The notes: a model not told the origin generated them from the sequence alone. DNA of 64,000 bases from Avimonas intestinalis (GCA_904380375.1 CAJFID010000001.1:124001-188000), one strand, 5' to 3'; shown: positions 42,629 to 52,244, counted from the first letter of the stretch. A program made the numbers and translations.

Positions 42629-42698
42629 TTGCAATCGGTGGAAAACGAGGATATACTTTTGTTAACTACAAGTTACTTAAATAATTGTATTAAGTAAC
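42629..42698 (+). promoter_or_regulatory. Promoter and palindromic operator of the URO-D family gene
   Basis: TTGCAA (42629-42634), 17 nt, TATACT (42652-42657). Downstream, over the expected transcript start, lies GTTACTTAA (42672-42680) and its complement TTAAGTAAC (42690-42698), an exact 9-bp inverted repeat, which suits a repressor road-block. Confidence 0.7.
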
Positions 42699-42724
42699 GA
42701 AAAAGTAGACAAGGAGGATGCTGA

Positions 42725-43675
42725 ATGCAGTCGCGTGAACTGGTAAAAGCGGCCATGACCTTCCGCACCACCCCTCGGATCCCGGATGAAATGCACGATG
42801 TAAGCGGCGTGGCCTACACCTATGGACCTGGGAGGACCGCCGGCGTCCCGGTAGGGGTGCGCGGGATACGGTATGACGCGTGGGGCACCGAGTGGACCGC
42901 CGGGGAGGACGGTGTCTGCGGCGAGGTCAAGCATTACCAGCTGGACGATTGGGGCAAGCTGGAGGATTTCCGCCCTCCCTACGATGTGCTCGAACAGGCG
43001 GACCTAAGCAAGGTCAACGGGCAGTGTGCGGCCAGCGATAAATTTTTTATTCCCATGTGGGAAAGCAGCTACAACCTGTTTGAGCGGATGCAGTGGCTCC
43101 GGGGGACGCAGAACCTGTTCATGGATCTGGCGGAGGGCAACCCGGCCGTGCTCCGCCTGCGGGACATGGTCCATGCGTTTTTTATGGAGCAGGCCGCAAT
43201 GTGGGCCGACACCGATGTGGACGGCCTGCATATTGCCGACGACTGGGGGACGCAGACCTCCCTGCTGCTTTCCCCCGCCATGTGGCGGGAGGTGTTCCGC
43301 CCGTGCTATCAGGAGCTCTGCGACCTGGCCCATTCCCATGGGAAGTTCGTCGTAATGCATTCGGACGGCTATACCCTCCCCCTTTTGGACGATCTCGCGG
43401 AGATCGGGGTGGATGCCGTCAATGCACAGCTGTTCTGTATGGATATAGAAGCGTTAGCGGCCAAGTACCATCACCGCCTGGCCTTCTGGGGGGAGATTGA
43501 CCGCCAGCATATCCTGCCCTTCGGCACGCCGGAGGACTGCCGCAGGGCGGTGCGCCGGGTGGCGGACGCGTTCTGCGCCTATGGGCGGACCGGCCTGGTA
43601 GGCCAGGCGTTTTCCGGCAAGGATATCCCAATGGAAAACCTCCTGGCCGTTTACGACGCTTGGTATACCTATTAA
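42725..43675 (+). CDS. Uroporphyrinogen decarboxylase (URO-D) superfamily protein, probable methyltransferase-like
   Basis: 316 aa TIM barrel of the URO-D/MtaA superfamily. Conserved: HIADDWGTQTSLLLSPAMWR and FRPCYQEL in the middle, and VVMHSDGYTLPLLDDLAEIG in place of the HxCG zinc loop. The heme-pathway arginines of HemE are missing, and no heme genes are near, so it is more likely a corrinoid-linked methyl transfer relative or a demethylase component. No corrinoid protein lies beside it. Own regulated promoter; AAGGAGG before ATG at 42725. Confidence 0.75.
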   Translation: MQSRELVKAAMTFRTTPRIPDEMHDVSGVAYTYGPGRTAGVPVGVRGIRYDAWGTEWTAGEDGVCGEVKHYQLDDWGKLEDFRPPYDVLEQADLSKVNGQCAASDKFFIPMWESSYNLFERMQWLRGTQNLFMDLAEGNPAVLRLRDMVHAFFMEQAAMWADTDVDGLHIADDWGTQTSLLLSPAMWREVFRPCYQELCDLAHSHGKFVVMHSDGYTLPLLDDLAEIGVDAVNAQLFCMDIEALAAKYHHRLAFWGEIDRQHILPFGTPEDCRRAVRRVADAFCAYGRTGLVGQAFSGKDIPMENLLAVYDAWYTY

Positions 43676-43793
43676 GGGGGGCCGTTCCTACAGGCTTCCC
43701 GCCCGGCCGCCCGCAAATCGGAGCCATAAATCCCGCGGAAGCCGCATATATTGGCAGTAAAGCAGGATCCGATGCAACGAAAGGGTGAAAAGC

Positions 43794-45071
43794 GTGAAAG
43801 GGTATGAGGGGCACAGCGGGAAAAAAGGGGCAAAGCGGTGGCTGGCCGGGCTGCTTGCCGCCGTGATGGCTTCGGCGGGCGGCCTGTCCGCCTGGGCGGA
43901 ACAGGCCCCCGCCGTCATCATTGATACCGAGCCGGGGGAGACGCAGGAGCAGGCAACCAGTGAGGAGGTCCCTGCCTGGGCCGCCGCGGAAGCCGCCGCT
44001 CCGGCCGAAGCCTCGGCGCTTGAGATAGGCGGGAAGTCCGCCATCCTGATCGAGCTGTCGAGCGGCCAGGTGCTGTTTGAGAAGAACCCGCATGAAAAAC
44101 TGCCGATCGCCTCGGTGACCAAGGTGATGACCCTGCTGTTGATTATGGAGGCGATTGACCAGGGGACGCTGGCCTATGACGAGCCGGTGACCTGCTCTGC
44201 GCACGCGGCTTCGCTGGGCGGGTCCCAGATCTGGCTGGAGGAAGGGGAGGTCATGACCGTCCACGACCTGCTCAAGGCCATCGCGGTGGTGTCGGCCAAC
44301 GACGCCTGCGCCATGATGGCAGAGCGGATCAGCGGCTCGGAGGAGGGCTTCGTGGCCCGGATGAACGAGCGGGCGGCCGAGCTGGGGATGGCCGACACCC
44401 TCTTCACCGATTGCTGCGGGCTGGACGAGGCGGCCTATTCCTCCGCCTACGACGTGGCGCTGATGTCCCGGGAGCTGATGAAGCACCCCAAGATCACGGA
44501 ATATACCACCATCTGGATGGACACCCTGCGCAACGGGGAATCCCAACTGGTCAACACCAACAAGCTGGTCCGGCATTATTCCGGGGCGACCGGCCTGAAG
44601 ACGGGGACGACCAGCCAAGCCGGCCACTGCCTTTCCGCCACCGCCGAGCGGGACGGGATGGGCCTGTGCGCGGTGATCCTGGGCTGCTCCACCACCGACG
44701 AGCGGTTTGGCGGCGCGCGCAAGATGCTGGATTATGGGTTTGCCAATTACGCGGTCTACACCCCCGCGGTGGACGAGGCCGCCCTCACCCCGGTCAGGGT
44801 GCTCCGGGGGGCGGAGGAGACGGTAGCCCCGGAGATGGACCCGCTGACCCCCCTGCTCATCAAGAAGGGGCAGGAAGCCGCCATCACCCCGTCGTTCGAG
44901 TTGGCCGCCGACCTTGAGGCGCCGGTCTATGAGCGGCAGGTCATCGGCAAGCTGACCCTCACGCTGGACGGCAGCACGCTGGCCGAGTACGAGGTGTACG
45001 CCTCCCAAGCCGTGGCCCGGCTGGGGATCCAGCAGGCCTTTGCCCGGCTGTTTGCCGCCCTGATCGCCTAA
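43794..45071 (+). CDS. dacF: D-alanyl-D-alanine carboxypeptidase (penicillin-binding protein, S11)
   Basis: Trims the terminal D-Ala of peptidoglycan stems outside the membrane. 425 aa with a signal peptide (about 16-36), a Pro/Glu/Ala-rich linker to residue 75, and an intact active site: SVTK (107-110), SAN (167-169), KTGT (269-272). C-terminal beta domain and amphipathic anchor (QQAFARLFAALIA). GTG at 43794 chosen because AAAGG lies 9 nt upstream; GTG at 43785 abuts it. Acts as the working counterpart of the degenerate paralog at 13 kb. Confidence 0.93.
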   Translation: MKGYEGHSGKKGAKRWLAGLLAAVMASAGGLSAWAEQAPAVIIDTEPGETQEQATSEEVPAWAAAEAAAPAEASALEIGGKSAILIELSSGQVLFEKNPHEKLPIASVTKVMTLLLIMEAIDQGTLAYDEPVTCSAHAASLGGSQIWLEEGEVMTVHDLLKAIAVVSANDACAMMAERISGSEEGFVARMNERAAELGMADTLFTDCCGLDEAAYSSAYDVALMSRELMKHPKITEYTTIWMDTLRNGESQLVNTNKLVRHYSGATGLKTGTTSQAGHCLSATAERDGMGLCAVILGCSTTDERFGGARKMLDYGFANYAVYTPAVDEAALTPVRVLRGAEETVAPEMDPLTPLLIKKGQEAAITPSFELAADLEAPVYERQVIGKLTLTLDGSTLAEYEVYASQAVARLGIQQAFARLFAALIA

Positions 45072-45457
45072 GGGCGCGGGTATCCGTAAAGGGCAGGGAG
45101 ACGGGCCCGCCCGATCCGCAGGAGAGTTCCGCCCAGCTATTTTACCTTAATAAGTAGCATTCACGGCAATATACAGCAGTCACGGCAGGTCGCCCGGAGC
45201 GGGGCGGCACCGAAGACATCCGGCGGCGGGACGGCCGGCCGCCGGCAGCGCCGCGGGACGCCGGGAGGCTTCCGCGGCGTCTGTCTGCGCCAGGATATTT
45301 TTATAGCAGTCCGGGCGGGGGAAGGCCGGAAGGGCAGGGGGATGCAATCGGCAAAGGGGGGAGAAAAGGCCGGGAAAGGACGGAAAAAGGGGTGGAAACC
45401 GGTAGGAACCGGAGGAAAGCAAAAGGTAAACATTTAGTGAAAGTTTCCTGATTAAGG
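45072..45457. other. Gene-free interval upstream of pgi
   Basis: No conserved frame. The last 100 bases (45350-45425) are a purine-rich, GGAAA-repeating tract on the plus strand. No terminator with a good T run was seen after dacF. Confidence 0.5.
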
Positions 45458-45486
45458 TTGCAAACCCTCGTCAAGTATTGTAAAAT
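45458..45486 (+). promoter_or_regulatory. pgi promoter
   Basis: TTGCAA (45458-45463), 17 nt, TAAAAT (45481-45486). Leader about 65 nt. Confidence 0.8.
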
Positions 45487-45553
45487 GTAAGCAGATAAGC
45501 CGCCGGGCCCTTGTCCCAGCGGGCTTACCCCCGAAAAGAAAGGATGATCCGCT

Positions 45554-46894
45554 ATGTCCGTCACGCTCGATACCCGCTATCTTGACGGCTTTGTCCGCCC
45601 GCAGGAATGGGGCGCCATGCAGCCGCAGGTCGCCGCTGCGCACGAGCTGCTGCATACGGGGACGGGCCTGGGAAACGACTTCCTGGGCTGGCTGAACCTG
45701 CCGACCGATTACGATAAAGAGGAATTCGCCCGCATCCAGGCTGCGGCCGCCCGGATCCGCAAGGATACGGATGTGTTTGTCGTCATCGGCATCGGCGGCT
45801 CGTACCTCGGCGCCCGCGCGGCGATTGAATTTTTGAAGTCGGAGCGGTACAACGCCAAACGCAAAAATACCCCCGACATCTATTTTACCGGCAACAACAT
45901 CAGCTCCACCGCGCTCAGCGAGCTGCTTGAGATCTGCGAAGGCCGCCGGGTGTCGATCAACGTCATCTCCAAATCCGGCACCACCACCGAGCCGGCGATC
46001 GCCTTCCGCGTGTTCCGCGACTACCTTGAGCGCACCCTCGGCGCGGAGGGCGCCAGGAAGCGGATCTATGTGACCACCGACAAGGCGCGCGGGACCCTCA
46101 AGGGCCTGTCCGACCGGGAGGGATACGAAACCTTCGTCGTACCGGACGACGTGGGCGGCCGTTTTTCGGTGCTCACGGCGGTCGGCCTGTTGCCCATCGC
46201 GGTGGCGGGCTGCGACATTGAGGCGCTGATGGCTGGCGCGGCCGAGGCGCAGAAGGCGCTCTGCGACCCGGATATTGAGAAGAACGACTGCTACCGCTAT
46301 GCCGCCGCCCGCAACATCCTGCTGCGCAAGGGCCGCGCGGTGGAGCTGATGGTGGGCTACGAGCCGTGCTATCAGATGATGGCGGAGTGGTGGAAGCAGC
46401 TTTACGGCGAGAGCGAGGGCAAGGACGGCAAGGGGCTTTTCCCCGCCTCCGTGATCTTTTCCACCGACCTGCACTCCCTCGGGCAGTTTGTCCAGGACGG
46501 CTCGAACATCCTATTTGAAACGGTGGTCCTGATCGACAAGGCCCGCAAGGAGCTGACCATCAAGGAAGATCCCGAGAACGTCGACGGCCTGAATTTCCTG
46601 GCCGGCAGGACCATGGATTACGTCAACAAAAAGGCGTTTGAGGGGACGGTGCTTGCGCACAGCGACGGCGGCACCCCCAGCCTTGTACTCCACGTCCCCG
46701 ACGTGTCGGAGGCCTCCCTCGGCTATCTGATCTATTTCTTTGAGAAGGCCTGCGCCGTCTCCGGCTACATGCTCGGCGTCAACCCGTTTGACCAGCCCGG
46801 CGTGGAAAGTTATAAGAAGAATATGTTCGCCCTGCTGGGCAAGCCCGGCTACGAGGCCGAGCGGGAGGCGCTGGAAAAGCGGCTCGGCCGGTAA
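45554..46894 (+). CDS. pgi: Glucose-6-phosphate isomerase
   Basis: Glycolytic isomerase, 446 aa, the short firmicute form. Conserved GIGGSYLGARAAIEF, KSGTTTEPAIAFRV (sugar-phosphate site), and the C-terminal NPFDQPGVESYKKN. Single gene with its own promoter. AAAGGA before ATG at 45554. Confidence 0.97.
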   Translation: MSVTLDTRYLDGFVRPQEWGAMQPQVAAAHELLHTGTGLGNDFLGWLNLPTDYDKEEFARIQAAAARIRKDTDVFVVIGIGGSYLGARAAIEFLKSERYNAKRKNTPDIYFTGNNISSTALSELLEICEGRRVSINVISKSGTTTEPAIAFRVFRDYLERTLGAEGARKRIYVTTDKARGTLKGLSDREGYETFVVPDDVGGRFSVLTAVGLLPIAVAGCDIEALMAGAAEAQKALCDPDIEKNDCYRYAAARNILLRKGRAVELMVGYEPCYQMMAEWWKQLYGESEGKDGKGLFPASVIFSTDLHSLGQFVQDGSNILFETVVLIDKARKELTIKEDPENVDGLNFLAGRTMDYVNKKAFEGTVLAHSDGGTPSLVLHVPDVSEASLGYLIYFFEKACAVSGYMLGVNPFDQPGVESYKKNMFALLGKPGYEAEREALEKRLGR

Positions 46895-47014
46895 AGCGGC
46901 CCCTCGCGCCGGAAAAGAATGCAGCGGCGGGCGCAGCCCGCTTCACAGGATATTGTCCCGTCTGATGCGGATGGTCCCGCGGACGCGGATACTATAGATT
47001 AGGAGGAAATGAAA

Positions 47015-47428
47015 ATGGTTACTTTAATCCTTGGCAAAAAGGGCAGCGGCAAAACCAAGCGCCTGATTGACCTGTGCAACGCCGCGACGGCGGAGTCCAA
47101 GGGCAATGTAGTGTTCGTGGAGAAGGAAGGCATCCTGATTTACGACGTCAATTCCAAGGCGCGCCTGGTCGTGGCGGACGAGTACGGGGTCAAAGGGTTT
47201 GAAGCGCTGTACGGTTTCATTTCCGGTATGTGCGCGGGCAATTACGATATTACCGACGTATTTGTGGACTCCACCCGCAAGATCGGCGGCAGCGATCCGG
47301 AGGCGCTGGCGGATTTTGTGGATAAGCTGTCGGCTCTGGCCAAGAAGACCGAAACCCGCATGGTGCTTTCGGTTTCCGCCGATAAGAGCGAGATCCCGGA
47401 GCGGCTGGCGGCTTACGCGGAGGAATAA
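47015..47428 (+). CDS. Small P-loop protein of unknown function
   Basis: 137 aa. Walker A ILGKKGSGKTKRL at residues 5-17, then hydrophobic strand VVFVEKEG and a conserved GFISGMCAGNYDITDVFVDS block where a Walker B-like Asp lies. Too short for a full AAA+ or kinase. Homologs in clostridia are often labelled PilT-like, which this does not support. ATG at 47015 chosen over 47009, because AGGAGG (47001-47006) lies 8 nt from it but only 2 nt from the other. Followed at 86 bases by the CofE-like gene. Confidence 0.75.
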   Translation: MVTLILGKKGSGKTKRLIDLCNAATAESKGNVVFVEKEGILIYDVNSKARLVVADEYGVKGFEALYGFISGMCAGNYDITDVFVDSTRKIGGSDPEALADFVDKLSALAKKTETRMVLSVSADKSEIPERLAAYAEE

Positions 47429-47514
47429 TCCCGGCGTTTTGACACATCCTAAGGATACCGGCGCGGCGGGGGCCCAGGCTCCCGCCGCCGTTTCGCACAC
47501 AGGAGGGCGGGGCC

Positions 47515-48330
47515 ATGGCGGCTATATGGTACGAGGGCAACCTCAACAAATCGGAAAATAAGCGGGAGGAAAACGGCGTCACCTATTATATCCGCGGCGT
47601 GCGGGAGGTGGACGGCGCGCGGTATGAGCGCTACGCCGTCCAGACCCACTTCATTGAGCGCGGGGAGGATTATGTGGAGGTTGTCCGCCGCTATGTGTCC
47701 CCCTTGTACAAGCCCGGCGACATCGTGACCATCAGTGAGAAGGTGGTTTCGATGTGCCAGGACAACACGGTCGAAATGAAGGATGTCAAGGTGGGCTTCT
47801 GGGCAAAATTCCTTTCGAAATTCGCTACCCACAACGTCAACGGCATTGGGATGGACGAGCCGTACAAGCTCCAGCTGGCGATCAATATGAAGGGGCTGCC
47901 GCTGATCCTGTGGGCCAGCTTCTGCGGCGCGGTCTGCCGCCTGTTCGGCAAGCGGGGGGTGTTTTACACCATCGTAGGGCAGGACGTGTCCGGGATTGAC
48001 GGCTTTTACAGCCATTCCGCGTTTGAGACCTACCACACCCTCGCCGTGCTCAACCCCAAGGAGCCGGACAAGGTCTGCGCGGACATTGAGCAGGCGCTGG
48101 GCGTCGCCTGCGCGGTGGTGGACGCCAACGACATCAATGTGGAGATCCTCGGCCGTTCCCCTTCCCTGCTGGACAAGCCCGCCGAATTCGTGGCCGAGCT
48201 GATCCGGGACAATCCCGCCGGCCAGGACGACGAGCTGACGCCGCTGGTCATCAGCCGGGATATCGGGGATGCCCCGGCCCAGCCGTATGTGCCGGTGGAG
48301 GCGATTGACGGCCCGCCGGCGTCGCATTGA
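47515..48330 (+). CDS. CofE-like (F420-0:gamma-glutamyl ligase family) protein
   Basis: 271 aa. Middle part has the family pattern KPGDIVTISEKVVSMCQDN, then FLSKFATHNVNGIGMDEPYKLQLAIN, FGKRGVFYTIVGQDVSGIDG and AVVDANDINVEILGRS. CofE adds glutamates to coenzyme F420 in archaea and actinobacteria. No F420 biosynthesis or F420-dependent gene is in view, and firmicutes of this type do not usually make F420, so the substrate must be something else. GGAGG before ATG at 47515. Confidence 0.65.
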   Translation: MAAIWYEGNLNKSENKREENGVTYYIRGVREVDGARYERYAVQTHFIERGEDYVEVVRRYVSPLYKPGDIVTISEKVVSMCQDNTVEMKDVKVGFWAKFLSKFATHNVNGIGMDEPYKLQLAINMKGLPLILWASFCGAVCRLFGKRGVFYTIVGQDVSGIDGFYSHSAFETYHTLAVLNPKEPDKVCADIEQALGVACAVVDANDINVEILGRSPSLLDKPAEFVAELIRDNPAGQDDELTPLVISRDIGDAPAQPYVPVEAIDGPPASH

Positions 48331-48414
48331 CCCGCTTTGCAGGCCGGAACCGGCGTCTTCGCCCCCGGGGAACGGGGCTGAAACCGGCCCGGCAATTTCC
48401 CTGCAAGAATTTTC

Positions 48415-48443
48415 TTGACATTCGTGTAGGGAATCGGTATAAT
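48415..48443 (+). promoter_or_regulatory. Promoter of the DUF177-rpmF operon
   Basis: TTGACA (48415-48420), 17 nt, TATAAT (48438-48443): full consensus, one of the strongest in the window. Confidence 0.9.
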
Positions 48444-48469
48444 ATTTGGCGTGACACTTGAGGTGGAGT

Positions 48470-48964
48470 ATGCTTTACCAGTTGAAACCGCTGTTTATGG
48501 GCCAGGAAGAGGCCGTGCCCATAAATTGTGTGATGGATTTTTCCGGACTGGAATACCAAAACGCGCGCCCCTTCCAAAGCCCGGTGGCGGTGAAGGGGGA
48601 AATCCGTGCCGCGGCGGGGGTCGTCACGCTGCGCATGACGGTCCGCACGCAGATCCACGGGGAGTGCGACCGCTGCCTTGCCGCCTACGTCCATCCGATG
48701 GAGGTGGCGGCGGAGCGCGTGCTGGTCACTTCCCTCAACGACGAGGAAAACGACGATTACCTGCTGCTTGAGGACTACCGCCTGGACTTGGACGAGCTGG
48801 TGGAAGAGGAGTTGATCCTGAACCTCCCGTCCAAAAACCTCTGCCGGCCAGACTGCCGCGGGCTGTGCCCGAAATGCGGCAGGAATCTGAACGAGGGGCT
48901 TTGCGGCTGCCGCAGCGATACGGTGGATCCCCGTCTTGAGGCGTTACGGCAGCTTATAAACTGA
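48470..48964 (+). CDS. DUF177 (YceD) protein
   Basis: 164 aa. GECDRCLAAY in the centre and a C-terminal Cys cluster (CRPDCRGLCPKCGRNLNEG). The family is linked to 23S rRNA maturation and is encoded next to rpmF across bacteria, as here. ATG at 48470 with GAGGTGG upstream; leader only about 20 nt. Confidence 0.9.
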   Translation: MLYQLKPLFMGQEEAVPINCVMDFSGLEYQNARPFQSPVAVKGEIRAAAGVVTLRMTVRTQIHGECDRCLAAYVHPMEVAAERVLVTSLNDEENDDYLLLEDYRLDLDELVEEELILNLPSKNLCRPDCRGLCPKCGRNLNEGLCGCRSDTVDPRLEALRQLIN

Positions 48965-49064
48965 GCGGAGAGGGAGCTTCATTTCCACTCTTCGTTGAGG
49001 AGGGGGCCGGCGGCGGTTGCCGGCAAGGCGCCCCTTTGATACCAGTACTAAGGAGGTGCTGACG

Positions 49065-49247
49065 ATGGCGGTACCCAAGAGAAAAACATCCAAAGCCCGG
49101 CGCGACAAGCGGCGCTCCAATGTATGGAAGCTGGAGGCTCCGGCGCTTGTGAAGTGCCCGCAGTGCGGCGAGTATAAGCGCCCGCACCGTCTCTGCAGCA
49201 ATTGCGGCTACTATAACGGCCGGCAGATTGTGAAGAAGGATGCGTAA
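49065..49247 (+). CDS. rpmF: Ribosomal protein bL32
   Basis: 60 aa. N-terminus MAVPKRKTSKARRDKRRS and zinc cysteines CPQC / CSNC (C+ form). AAGGAGG before ATG at 49065. plsX, its common next neighbour, is absent here. Confidence 0.97.
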   Translation: MAVPKRKTSKARRDKRRSNVWKLEAPALVKCPQCGEYKRPHRLCSNCGYYNGRQIVKKDA

Positions 49248-49288
49248 GCTGCCGGCTTGCCGGACTTAGGCATACGCAAAAGGCAAAG

Positions 49289-49317
49289 TAGAGAGGGAGC
49301 GATCCTTCTCTATTTTT
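49289..49317 (+). terminator. rpmF terminator
   Basis: TAGAGAGGGA / TCCTTCTCTA, one mismatch, loop GCGA, then TTTTT. Confidence 0.8.
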
Positions 49318-49435
49318 GTATGCAGGGAAACCGCCCCGCGCGGATCCCCGTGCGGCGGACGCCCTGGGGAGCGGGCCCGCGCCCTCCGGCGCGGCGGGGC
49401 AAGGACGGCGGACGGCCGGGAAAGGGATATCGCTT

Positions 49436-50734
49436 ATGGGGGTAACGATCGCCGGCGTAGCGGCGGGCAGCCCGGCGGCGCGGCACGGCCTGCGCGCGGG
49501 GGATGAGCTTCTGCGGATCAACGGGCACGAGATTGAGGACGTGCTTGATTACCGCTTTTATATGAAAGAGGCGGTCCTGTCGCTCACCCTTTCCCGCAAG
49601 GGGAAAAAGCTCCTCCTCCGCCTGCACAAACGGCCGGAGGAGGAGCCGGGGCTGGAATTTGCCACCTATTTGATGGATTCCCAGCATTCCTGCCGCAACC
49701 AATGTATTTTCTGTTTTATTGACCAGCTCCCGCCCGGGATGCGGGAATCGCTGTACTTCAAGGACGACGACTCCCGCCTCTCCTTCCTGTTCGGCAACTA
49801 CATCACCCTGACCAATCTGAGCGAGCACGAGATCGCGCGGATTATCGCCATGCACATCAGCCCGATCAACGTGTCCGTCCATACCACCAATCCGGAGCTG
49901 CGCTGCCGGATGATGCACAACCGTTTTGCAGGGAGCTGCCTGGATACCTTAAAGCGGTTTGCGGCGGCGGGGATTAAGCTGGAGTGCCAGCTCGTGCTCT
50001 GTCCCGGCGTCAACGACGGGGCGGAGCTGGAGCGGACAATGAACGACCTGGCCGCCCTGGCCCCGGCGGTCGAGAGCGTGGCCGCCGTGCCGGTCGGCCT
50101 GACCAAGCACCGGCAGGGCCTGCCCCCTCTGCGGACGTATACCCGGCAGGAGGCGGCCTCCGTCGTGGCGCAGGTCGAGGCCTTTGGGGACCGGATGCTG
50201 GCCGTCCACGGCAGCCGGATTTTTTACCCGGCGGACGAATTTTACCTCCAGGCCGGGCTGCCGGTGCCGGAGGACGAGGACTATTACGGGGATTTTTCCC
50301 AGCTTGAAAACGGGGTGGGGATGGCCGCCCTGCTCAAATCCCAGTTCCGCGAGGCGCTGGCCGCCTGTACAAAATCGCCCAAGGGGAGCCGGCTGACCCT
50401 GGCTACCGGCGCCGCCGCCCTGCCGCTGATGCAGGAGCTGGTGGAGCAGGCCAGGGCGCGGTGGCCGGAAATCCGGGCGGAGGTTCTCGCCGTCCGCAAC
50501 GATTTTTTCGGCGAGACGATTACCGTGGCGGGGCTGGTGACCGGCGGCGACCTGATCCGGCAGCTCCGGGGCCGCACCGGGGAGATCCTGGTGATCCCGG
50601 AGGTGATGCTGCGCCACGAGGGGGATGTTTTCCTTGACGACGTGTCGCGGCAGGATGTCGAGAAGGCGCTCGGCGTCCGGCTGGTGGCCTGCCCGGTTGA
50701 GGGGGAGGCGCTGCTGGGGGCGCTGCTGCTGTGA
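49436..50734 (+). CDS. DUF512 protein with PDZ and radical-SAM-like iron-sulfur domains
   Basis: 432 aa. Residues 1-75 form a PDZ-like domain (GSPAARHGLRAGDELLRING); residues 80-290 contain CRNQCIFCFIDQLP, a CxxxCxxC site for a [4Fe-4S] cluster; the last 100 are the DUF512 domain. Related to MoaA/NifB-type oxidoreductases but reaction unknown. ATG at 49436 with GGAAAGGGA upstream. Directly precedes der, a conserved clostridial pairing. Confidence 0.88.
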   Translation: MGVTIAGVAAGSPAARHGLRAGDELLRINGHEIEDVLDYRFYMKEAVLSLTLSRKGKKLLLRLHKRPEEEPGLEFATYLMDSQHSCRNQCIFCFIDQLPPGMRESLYFKDDDSRLSFLFGNYITLTNLSEHEIARIIAMHISPINVSVHTTNPELRCRMMHNRFAGSCLDTLKRFAAAGIKLECQLVLCPGVNDGAELERTMNDLAALAPAVESVAAVPVGLTKHRQGLPPLRTYTRQEAASVVAQVEAFGDRMLAVHGSRIFYPADEFYLQAGLPVPEDEDYYGDFSQLENGVGMAALLKSQFREALAACTKSPKGSRLTLATGAAALPLMQELVEQARARWPEIRAEVLAVRNDFFGETITVAGLVTGGDLIRQLRGRTGEILVIPEVMLRHEGDVFLDDVSRQDVEKALGVRLVACPVEGEALLGALLL

Positions 50735-50822
50735 GGAGGCTCCGCCGGTCAAAGGGCGGTGGGCAGAGCGCGGATGCCTCCGCGTGAAAGCCGCGTGAGA
50801 ATACGATAGGAAGGTGAAGGGA

Positions 50823-52154
50823 ATGGCGCGTCCGGTCGTCGCTGTGGTGGGCCGGCCCAACGTAGGCAAATCCACCCTCTTTAATAAATTGATCGGCCGG
50901 CGGCTGTCAATTGTCAAGGACACGCCCGGCGTGACCAGGGACCGCATCTTTGCCGAATGCGAATGGTGCGGCCGCCGCTTCATGCTGGCGGACACCGGCG
51001 GGATTGAGCCGCACTCGGACGACGTCATCCTCTCCCAGATGCGGCGGCAGGCGCAGCTTGCGATTGAGCAGGCGGACGTGATCGTGCTGGTGACCGACCT
51101 GCGGGCGGGCGTCACCGCCAACGACGCCGACGTGGCCGCCATGCTCCAAAAGAGCGGGAAGCCGGTGGTGCTCTGCGTCAACAAATGCGACTCGGTGGGC
51201 GAGCCGCCGGCGGAGTTTTACGAATTTTACAACCTCGGCCTGGGGGACCCCATCCCGGTGTCCTCGGTGCACGGCCACGGGACCGGCGACCTGCTTGATG
51301 CGGTGTGCGCGCTCCTTCCCGCGGAGCCGGAGGAGGCGGAGGAGGCCGAGGCCATCAAGGTGGCGGTCATCGGCAAGCCCAACGCGGGCAAATCCTCCCT
51401 GGTCAACCGGGTGGCGGGGCAGGAGCGGGCGATCGTGTCGGACATCGCCGGCACCACCCGCGACGCGATCGACACCCCGGTGCATAACGAGCACGGCGAC
51501 TTTGTCTTTATTGATACCGCCGGCCTGCGCCGCCGCAGCCGGGTGGACGACGCGATTGAAAAATACAGCGTGCTGCGCGCCCAGATGGCGGTGGAACGGG
51601 CGGACGTCTGCGTGATTATGATTGACGCGACGGAGGGGTTTACCGAGCAGGACAGCAAGGTGGCCGGCATCGCGCATGAGCAGGGCAAGGGCTGCATCAT
51701 CGCGGTCAACAAGTGGGACGCCGTGGAAAAGGACGGCCATACCATGGACGCGATGCGGAAAAAGCTGATGAACGACTTTTCCTTCATGTCCTACGCCCCG
51801 CTGATCTTCATCTCCGCCAAGACCGGGCAGCGGATTGACCGGCTGTTTGAGCTGATCCACTACGTTGCCCAGCAGAATGCGATGCGGATCTCGACCGGGA
51901 TGCTCAACGACGTGCTGGCCGACGCGACGGCGCGGGTGCAGCCGCCTACCGACAAGGGCCGGCGCCTGCGGATCTATTACATGACCCAGGCGTCGACCAA
52001 GCCGCCTACGTTCGTCTGCTTTGTCAACCGGGCGGATTTGTTCCATTTTTCCTATCAGCGGTACCTAGAAAACCAGATCCGGGAGACCTTCGGGCTGGAG
52101 GGTACGCCGGTGCGCTTCGTCATCCGGGAGCGGGGAGAGACGGGCGGGAAATAG
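50823..52154 (+). CDS. der: Ribosome-associated GTPase Der (EngA)
   Basis: 443 aa, two tandem GTPase domains acting in 50S assembly. G1 motifs GRPNVGKST (residue 9 on) and GKPNAGKSS, G3 DTGG and DTAG, G4 NKCD and NKWD, C-terminal KH-like domain. ATG at 50823 chosen over GTG at 50814: AGGAAGG lies 8 nt upstream of it. Confidence 0.97.
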   Translation: MARPVVAVVGRPNVGKSTLFNKLIGRRLSIVKDTPGVTRDRIFAECEWCGRRFMLADTGGIEPHSDDVILSQMRRQAQLAIEQADVIVLVTDLRAGVTANDADVAAMLQKSGKPVVLCVNKCDSVGEPPAEFYEFYNLGLGDPIPVSSVHGHGTGDLLDAVCALLPAEPEEAEEAEAIKVAVIGKPNAGKSSLVNRVAGQERAIVSDIAGTTRDAIDTPVHNEHGDFVFIDTAGLRRRSRVDDAIEKYSVLRAQMAVERADVCVIMIDATEGFTEQDSKVAGIAHEQGKGCIIAVNKWDAVEKDGHTMDAMRKKLMNDFSFMSYAPLIFISAKTGQRIDRLFELIHYVAQQNAMRISTGMLNDVLADATARVQPPTDKGRRLRIYYMTQASTKPPTFVCFVNRADLFHFSYQRYLENQIRETFGLEGTPVRFVIRERGETGGK

Positions 52155-52244
52155 CGGGAAAGCCTGCCGGCGGGAGCGGGAAAGCACTCCCGGGGGCGGG
52201 AGCCGCTTCGGAAGGCCATCAAGCAAAGAAAGGGCGATTGCTCA

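Noticed and set aside
47015..47428. PilT/twitching motility label for the small P-loop protein
   Set aside because: Only a Walker A is shared. There is no PilT ATPase core, and no pilus gene is nearby.
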